Source of the DNA: Xestospongia bergquistia
Taxonomy: Eukaryota; Porifera; Demospongiae; Haplosclerida; Petrosiidae
NCBI GenBank assembly: GCA_963965975.1
Contig: OZ014411.1
Location: 23,853,249 to 23,917,248, forward strand
Direction of reading: 5' to 3'
Length of the DNA: 64,000 bases
Below are positions 57,345 to 64,000 of the stretch, one piece after another (the first letter of the stretch is position 1; each line of letters begins with the position of its first letter). Both the position numbers and the translations under genes were made by a program. The notes under the pieces are model-generated. The model did no database searches. It was not told the origin of the DNA and saw only the letters and a list, made by a program, of their open reading frames with translations.

Positions 57345-58505
57345 CTAAAGAGAATATTCTTGTAACTGTGCTAACCTCTTCTCTATCCATAATTTCTCTT
57401 CTTCCAAGTTATATTTTTGAAAAAATGTCTTCATATCTTTATATCGTTGGACAACATTAAAACCACACAAAACTTCAAGTTTATGTAAATCAACAGGACA
57501 TAGAAACATAGGCTGACGAAAATCCTCTTCTAAATGACCTGATCCATTCATACAACACTCGTACCAGATACAGTGGTCAACTCCCAACAAATGAGCAATT
57601 TCATGAACTATCAACTTACAGCTACGTTGTAATATCAATTGCTGTCCTATTTCTTTCTTCAAACTCTTTAAGTATATTAAGTCATACCATAATTCTATTG
57701 AGAATTCACATGTTGGATCGTAACGAAGAAAGCTAAATACGCCAACTCGATGGTTACCAGCTGCCATACCAGCTACAAATAAATCTGTTACAGCCTCAAA
57801 CAAGTCATACATAGTTAATGCCATAACAAACAAAGCATTGCTAGGAATATAGGACTTTAGTAAGAGTAGTATTGACTGAACACGTAGTTGGATGTGGCCA
57901 GTTATAGAATTATATCTACTTTCTATTAAATACCTTTTTTTCCTCAAACTGATTCGTGTTTTATGATCTTTACTATCAGAGGTCAATTGATTTGGCAACT
58001 CCACAAGATAGATGTTTTTCCCTTCACATTGCAGGTCCAGACCTTCTAAAATTTGAACAGGTAATCCATAAAACACTTTAACATACTCCACTAAAGCCTC
58101 AAAGCATGGTGACAACCCAGATGTAGTTCCATCAAAGTTTCCTAATCTCAAAAGATATATTGCTCCCTCAGGATATTTTTCTCGTATGTTAGTTCCTTCA
58201 GGAACAAACGTTTGCTTAATCTGTTTCCATCTTCTTTTGGAAAGCCATGGACATTCATTAATAAACTGTCTATAAGACTGTCCTGACTCATTATACTGGG
58301 CTAACCAGTCATCAACACTAGTAGGAGGTGGAATTGGATGATAGAAGTCAGGTAAAGGCTGTAGATAGAGTGGTAAAGCACTCACTGGTACTACGGGATG
58401 AGTAATGGCATGATGACATCTTTTTGAGGATGGTGGACGGTAGCCTCGAGCGTATGGTACAATTGAAGTACCCTGTTTCTTTCCTTTGGTTTGACCTTTG
58501 GGCAT
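57345..58505 (-). CDS. Archaemetzincin-type zinc metalloprotease (AMZ-like)
   Basis: Intronless 386-residue protein. The zinc-binding and active-site motif HEIAHLLGVDHC (residues 301-312) has the family form HExxHxxGxxHC, followed by Cys317 and Met319 (ECCM, the Met-turn). GVGVFSF-like GVGVFSFLRYDP upstream and LCPVDLHKLE downstream also match AMZ1/AMZ2 proteins. Family members end this motif with CxxC (CPxC); here the second cysteine is Asp339, so the second zinc site may be altered. The N-terminus is basic (MPKGQTKGKKQG) with no signal peptide, so it is probably cytosolic or nuclear. AMZ enzymes are thought to be aminopeptidase-like; the exact substrate is unknown. It is unrelated to the P genes. 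Confidence 0.92.
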   Translation of the reverse strand: MPKGQTKGKKQGTSIVPYARGYRPPSSKRCHHAITHPVVPVSALPLYLQPLPDFYHPIPPPTSVDDWLAQYNESGQSYRQFINECPWLSKRRWKQIKQTFVPEGTNIREKYPEGAIYLLRLGNFDGTTSGLSPCFEALVEYVKVFYGLPVQILEGLDLQCEGKNIYLVELPNQLTSDSKDHKTRISLRKKRYLIESRYNSITGHIQLRVQSILLLLKSYIPSNALFVMALTMYDLFEAVTDLFVAGMAAGNHRVGVFSFLRYDPTCEFSIELWYDLIYLKSLKKEIGQQLILQRSCKLIVHEIAHLLGVDHCIWYECCMNGSGHLEEDFRQPMFLCPVDLHKLEVLCGFNVVQRYKDMKTFFQKYNLEEEKLWIEKRLAQLQEYSL

Positions 58506-61500
58506 GTCGAAGTGGACACGCCTACAATATAGTCTCGTTTTGAAGTCCGGAAGTAATTATTACAGATGAGGAAATGTAATTTTCAAGAGGTAAAATTAAC
58601 TCTGAGATGGAAACAGATTATTTAACATGTTGTTGACTATTCCTTTATTGACAAAATCCCACGTAGACGCAGAAGTGGTTTCTCGAGGATGCGGAAGTAG
58701 TCATATTATCTTTGAATTCAGTACTTAAAAAACAATTTAAAAAAAGAAAGAGCAGTGAACCCTCATTGGTTGCTGACTAAGATAGAAAATGAGGGAATAG
58801 TCCCTACAAATTATAGCTCCGTCGCTAGAACTCAATCTTTCTGGTAATATCTAGAAGGTGGGAGGGGATCAATCATATCTAGTAGTGGAAGATAAGTCTT
58901 TCAAAAGAAACAAAATTTAATAAGAATAAAATGTTGAAAAACTTTTAGTACTCGATGACAAGAAAGTTGCAAGTCAGTGCATCTAAAAATTATATTTTTG
59001 AAGGTTACTTGTAGTTGATGACAACATATGTGCAATTTGTGGCGGAGAAGAAATATGAGAATGCAAGAGACTCTTACACTAAGTTGTTTCATTATAAAAG
59101 TATGTATATGATTTACAATGTCATCTTGTTATGTTAAATTCTATTGTAGTTATACTGTTACTCTTTTATCATGTACTGACCATTTTATGATTTTATTGCA
59201 AATTCTTATGGTCTTTTGATCTTCACATTCATTATGTATTCATATACCTTCTGTGTATTTATTATCATGTCATTCCATACCTTTTACAACATTATTGTTT
59301 TCTCATTATTAGAAATATAGTGCCTAGATCTTGTGTGCTAACCCAATATCTGATAATCACGAAGCAGTAACTGCCTATAATGATTTCTTTGACCTGTCTT
59401 AGATTTATATACAGGGCAGACCAAGGCAACATGCAATAGTAACAAGTATTAAAAAATGAGCAATTTTTTGTTACAATGATCTTCAAAATTGATTTAAAAC
59501 ATATCCTCTTAACAGTATGCCATGAGTCTAAGTAAGATTCTGAAGGTACTGTGTTGTTAATATTTGTAAGGTGCTTTGTATATATAAGGAAGGCAAAGGC
59601 TTCGTTCGTTCATTATGTTCATTATTTTCTCCTCTTTCTTTTAAGATGTTTCAAAAAGGACAACACATTGAACATAATAACACACCCTACCAGTCCTCCT
59701 CCTCTTTAGGATAATATGTCACTTAGTAGACTTGCCAGATCTACAGATTCACATCTGCGTTTTTGTTTCACCAGTTTTACTGAGTTTGGTAGAATCACAA
59801 ATTTGACCACAAATGATTGTGACTTTTTCACTTCATTGGTAGCCACAATTTCATACATTTTACCAGATTTGGGATGAGAGGCAAAATCGAACCATCACTT
59901 GTTTGACTTACTTTGGAATTTAATGAGATCTCTGAAAAATTCTTTAGCACCAATCCCAGCCATGATTGTGCTATGGAAAAAAATAACCTGAGAATGATAG
60001 TGAATGAACAAAACATAAGCAATAGGATAAATCACAGCCTGATATATAATCAGCTATAACATCCAATACTATACACTACATTAAATAAAAAGAAAAACCC
60101 TCCAAATGTCTGGATCCTCTTCTATGAGTAACCGCAAGGAGCCTGTCTGTGTCTTTGTATACAGTTATACAGATTTGAATCCTTATTTAGCTCCCCTGAA
60201 TAAGTTGCTTTTTATCATTGAACAAGTCCTAAAAGCCAACTGCATGTGAGACCATATTGATGCCTAACTGGATCATGATACTGAATACCTACTCAATGCT
60301 CAAAATCAGGTCTAAAAGATCTGTCTCACAATTGTCACAGCAAACCTATCAATTGTAAGTGTAGTACGCAAAATTAAAGTACTGTTGACATTATATTAAT
60401 GATACTTATTGGGGCGGCTTTTTTATGCTGTGTAACATTCAATGAGGAAAACTAAAAGAGATCATTTGCTTGTATGTGATGGTGTGAATAAGATTCTATG
60501 TGTCTGTAGTTGTTGGTGTTTGTGAAGAAGATCCTGTTGTACTTGAAAGTGGATTTAGTCCATTCATGGTTATCTGTGAGTTACATTACATACACTGTGT
60601 GACTGATTAGGCAGACTATAAGCATGAGTCAGTGGCTTTTGTTCAACCCAACTTATACGCTTGATACGTATACACTACAAACTTACAGTTAATACATTAT
60701 GTTTGATAGCTTTAAGCTACTTGAGCTTAAGTTTAATATCATTGAATGCTCCATATATGATGAGGGTGTGAATTGTAGCCATATACCTATATTGTTAATA
60801 TTTACTACACTCTTACAATTAACAAAACTCTTACACTCTAAATATTTAATTTAACATGGACCAGCAGTAGTTAATGCTCAATTTTTATGACATTAATACT
60901 AACATATGATGTTGTATATCTCAAATTGTCACCAGTTTATTTATCATATGATCCTCACTTGGTCTTTCAAATTTCCTTTTGTACGAGATGTGCTTTAATA
61001 TTACAATGCATTGGAGTAACATAACTACAAGGTGATAATCATAGTAGCAACAACTTTCTTCACTATAGTGCTTTTCATCATACATCTATATGCCTTCAAG
61101 GACCTGTAAGCTTTCTCTTACTCTAAAGATAATATTCCCACTCACAGCCGATATACCACTACAAATTTCGCTAACTACTGGAATAGTAAGTGTGTAACAT
61201 GTTTCTGTTACAGCATTAATTCTCCAAGTTAGTTTCAAAGTTGAAGTTAAAGGATAAACCTGTATAAGTTTAAGAAAGAAAATTCAGAGCTTATGTAAAA
61301 AAATGAAAGGGATGATATCATAAATGATATAGTAGCATGTGATTGGATGATTAAGTTTATTGAGAACCTAAAGGTGCCTTAGCATGTATGTAACAATCAT
61401 AACCTAAAAACATGAATACAATTGTAAAATCAAACTACAGGAACTAGTGTTGAAATCATAAACATAACATCATACTTGATTACTTAGAAAAAATTGTAGA

Positions 61501-62232
61501 ATATTAAGCAAGCTAATAATTAAAAATATTAATTAAATACTACATACAAATCAGATAGTCTGATAGTCTGTTACAAATGCAGACACTCCAGACTGACTGC
61601 AACACATTTTATGACTCTCCTAAAATGCATAATATAATTCCCATTAGGAAGAAGAGCTCTATTCTGCAATGCCAACTTTGTATTGACATGCAGTGAGCTC
61701 TGCATAGTAAACCTTATCTATCAGACTATAAATATGAAAATAATATTTCACAGTGATGTGTGTGGTTTAGTTAAAAGTACATATTCTATAGCACACTGCT
61801 TTTTGTAATGTCCATAAATATTTTCTTTATCCTGGATTGTACATATTAGTTTTAACTATGACAGAAATTTGTTTTATCATTCATATGCATTATTGTCTAC
61901 TCAAAACTTTTTTCGTATTAAAAATGCATGATATGTCTTCCCACACATGTAGTCTATATACATATGTGCTACATAGCATCCTTATATAGTATATTGTCAT
62001 ACCAATTAGGAAACTGAAATTACAAATAGGACTTATTAAATTAATTTATTACTTTACAATTCTTCATTTTGTATATAAAAACAACAACCATTATTTCATA
62101 CTTCAATTATACTAAAAAGGGTATACAAATAACTAAAACACATTAAAAATTTAAAAAAATGTGCACAACAGCCACAAAAAATGTCCTATTAACTTTTGTG
62201 TCAATAAATGTTTTAGTCTTCCCACAAATACA
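58506..62232. other. Intergenic between AMZ and inhibitor gene
   Basis: No gene is supported over 3.7 kb. The first 400 bases, slightly GC-richer, are the AMZ upstream region. On the minus strand near 59960-59720 there are short frames (MAGIGAKEFFRDLIKFQSKS, then YEIVATNEVKKSQSFVVKFV) with a stop between them; they may be a decayed gene or element that I do not recognise. The rest is AT-rich DNA without clear repeats. Confidence 0.5.
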
Positions 62233-63733
62233 TTAGCAGGATTTATGATACCAACAACGAAAATTTTCTGGAACTACTTCATGAGGTTGAACCTGTTGTT
62301 AAAAAAGTAGTATCAAAAAAATCAAATGTTAGTACCAATGCTTTAAAAGGTACAGTTACTAACAGACAAACAGCATTACATAAAGGATCTACTATAAAGG
62401 ACTGACTATGTAATTAACTATTGAAAAAAATAGGCCTACCCCAGTTTTATAGATCCTAGAATATGATCTGCGAACACAACGACCCCACTTCTTCATACAA
62501 TCCTCATTCAATATATCGTTACATTGTTGAGGGCAAGATGGAGGCAACTGAGGAAACGGTAATGTGTTGTAGGAATAATAACAAGCCTGACAGTTTGTGA
62601 TAGTGCAATTATTGGACTGACAGTCAAATGTTGAAGGTCTAAAAAATTGATGAAATGTGTCAACAATATATATGTTGCAATATATGAACAATTGTAAGTT
62701 TTACTTATGCTACATTCAGTATGTTGATTAAACAGAAGATATATATAAACAAAATTTGTTTATAATACAATTATGATACTGTTATTTTATGTTAATAAGT
62801 TATTGCTAAGTCCCTTTTATAATAATTGTAATGAATTAATATTAACGCTATAATAAATTATCATTTCCAAGTTAAACTTACATTGTACAGATAGCATCTC
62901 TTATCACTGTACAAAATTCACTAGTACAAGTAGGTGGGCAAGCTACATTGAACATAAAGGCATTGTCAAATCTGGACTAATATACAAATACTGCGCACTA
63001 ACCTGAGCATTTCTGTTGACACTGATATTGTGTGAAAAAATTGTTTTCATTGCCATAACTACCTCTATATAAAAATTTCTCACATTTTTGGCTTGTAGTA
63101 TTATAAAAGTAGCGTGGAAAAGCACCATAACCTGGACCAATAACTAGAGGTTGGTTACAGGGGTTTGGTTCTAGGGGTAAAGTATAATTTGACATTCATA
63201 TGTGCATGTGACATTGTCTTCTTGATATTAATTGTATGTAATACTGATAAACATACTTGGACAATTGTTAGGATCAACACATCGTTTTTTATCTTCATCA
63301 ATAAGTTGTCCTGGAGGACAACCACATCCTGGTGGTGCATTGCCATCACAGGATATATCAGGATTAGAACATGTTTTTGGACAAGTACGTTTTTGTTGAT
63401 AGACTTGACCAGCAATAGAACAATCTAGTAAAGCACATTATTATCATAAAAATTAACTTATTGCAGTCATACACAAAATAATACGTGTCCAGGTACATAA
63501 TAAAGTAAACAGACAACAACAGGTCCAATTTAAAAGTTTTACATGTATTACAACATATAATCACACATGGTTTTTAAAACATCCTTCCACAATGCATGAT
63601 TCTGGAGGTACATTAAACACAGCAGGCTATTTTTAAATTTATATATAAAGTATAATTTACTTGACACTGCTGAACATGCTTTAATTAATACAAGCCAGAC
63701 TAAATTGCATATGTTTATAGCAGTATTATACAT
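62233..63733 (-). CDS. Secreted TIL-Kunitz-cysteine-rich protease inhibitor
   Basis: Six-exon minus-strand model: 63733-63661, 63424-63257, 63170-63003, 62942-62882, 62638-62440, 62292-62233, total 242 aa, all GT/AG with matching phases (1, 1, 1, 2, 0). Exon 1 is a signal peptide (MYNTAINICNLVWLVLIKAC). Exon 2 is a TIL-type domain with eight cysteines (CSIAGQVYQQKRTC, CPPGQLIDEDKKRC). Exon 3 is a Kunitz/BPTI domain (NPCNQPLVIGPGYGAFPRYF, YGNENNFFTQYQCQQKC). Exons 4-6 encode a cysteine-rich region (CPPTCTSEFC, CQACYYSY, CPQQCNDILNEDCMKKWGRC) ending FRCWYHKSC. The Kunitz domain lacks Cys14 and Cys38, with Gly and Ser instead, and has Tyr at the P1 position. It likely inhibits extracellular serine proteases, perhaps chymotrypsin-like. 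Exon 1 is the least certain. Confidence 0.8.
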
Positions 63734-64000
63734 AGAGACAATGTCCAATGCAAGAACATATAAAATTTTAAGATATTGATTTTCTTTTTTCTTTTTATGT
63801 GACAATTTCCTGCATACATAGTTAAAAATAATTATTGATTTAAGTTTATGATACTTGCATTATTGTAGTTGGTGGATAGTACATGATTGGATACAGTGTT
63901 ATTCACCCACATGTAGTGCAGTGATAATTTTCAAATCATATATTGACTTTAATAAATTAAACACGCACTAATCAGGTTAGTGTGTTCTGTTCATTTTTTG
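63734..64000. other. Upstream of the inhibitor gene
   Basis: AT-rich sequence with no recognised exon or promoter motif beyond its position 5' of the signal-peptide exon. Confidence 0.4.

Noticed and set aside
59720-59970. Small gene encoding MAGIGAKEFF...
   Set aside because: Two short frames with a stop between, no splice sites that join them convincingly and no known domain; left as an unexplained note.
63564-63626. Extra exon (AVFNVPPESCIVEGCFKNHV) in the inhibitor gene
   Set aside because: It has an AG acceptor and two cysteines but its phase does not fit between the signal exon and the TIL exon, and it ends in a stop.

Overview
The window looks like nuclear DNA of a metazoan, most likely an early-branching animal such as a demosponge. 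This is inference from content. It is very AT-rich, its genes are split into short phase-1 exons, it carries dispersed foldback repeats, a pogo/Tigger transposon and Ty3/Gypsy fossils, and its coding regions encode extracellular animal modules (NIDO, somatomedin B, Kunitz, TIL) plus an archaemetzincin. No rRNA, tRNA or CRISPR array was seen.

The main content is a cluster of related multi-exon genes, here called P1 to P4, filling about 2.0-55.1 kb. The shared plan is signal peptide, inhibitor I9 prodomain, proteinase K-like S8 catalytic domain, zero to three NIDO domains, Gly/Ser- or Pro/Thr-rich linker exons, one somatomedin B (SMB) domain and a short conserved tail exon. P1 (minus, 9064 to 2079) has protease and SMB only. 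P2 (minus, 30745 to 16378) has protease, three NIDO and SMB. P3 (minus, 43557 to 33680) has lost its protease by an internal deletion but keeps two NIDO and two SMB domains in open, splice-competent exons. P4 (plus, 45176 to 55034) has protease, three NIDO and SMB, and lies head-to-head with P3. Exon lengths and phases agree between copies (270, 163 and 768/771 nt for the protease; 152-197, 288 and 232 nt for each NIDO), so the models support one another. All cassettes after the protease begin and end in phase 1, which explains how domains could be gained or lost without frame damage.

Between and inside the genes lie relics of further copies (promoter, exon 1, exon 2 and exon 3 pieces near 12.3, 31.0, 32.7, 44.0 and 56.8 kb), segmental duplications, and several nonautonomous foldback elements. 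A whole Tigger-type transposon with an open transposase sits in P2 intron 3. An LTR-retrotransposon fossil opens the window and a small gag-like fossil lies near 33 kb.

The right flank holds a single-exon archaemetzincin (AMZ-like) zinc protease on the minus strand (57345-58505), and a six-exon secreted TIL-Kunitz-cysteine-rich protein on the minus strand (63733 to 62233) whose Kunitz domain has lost the Cys14-Cys38 pair. The locus therefore puts secreted serine proteases on adhesive scaffolds, a protease-free scaffold paralog and a secreted protease inhibitor side by side; a shared role in matrix remodelling, defence or recognition is a guess, not shown by the sequence.
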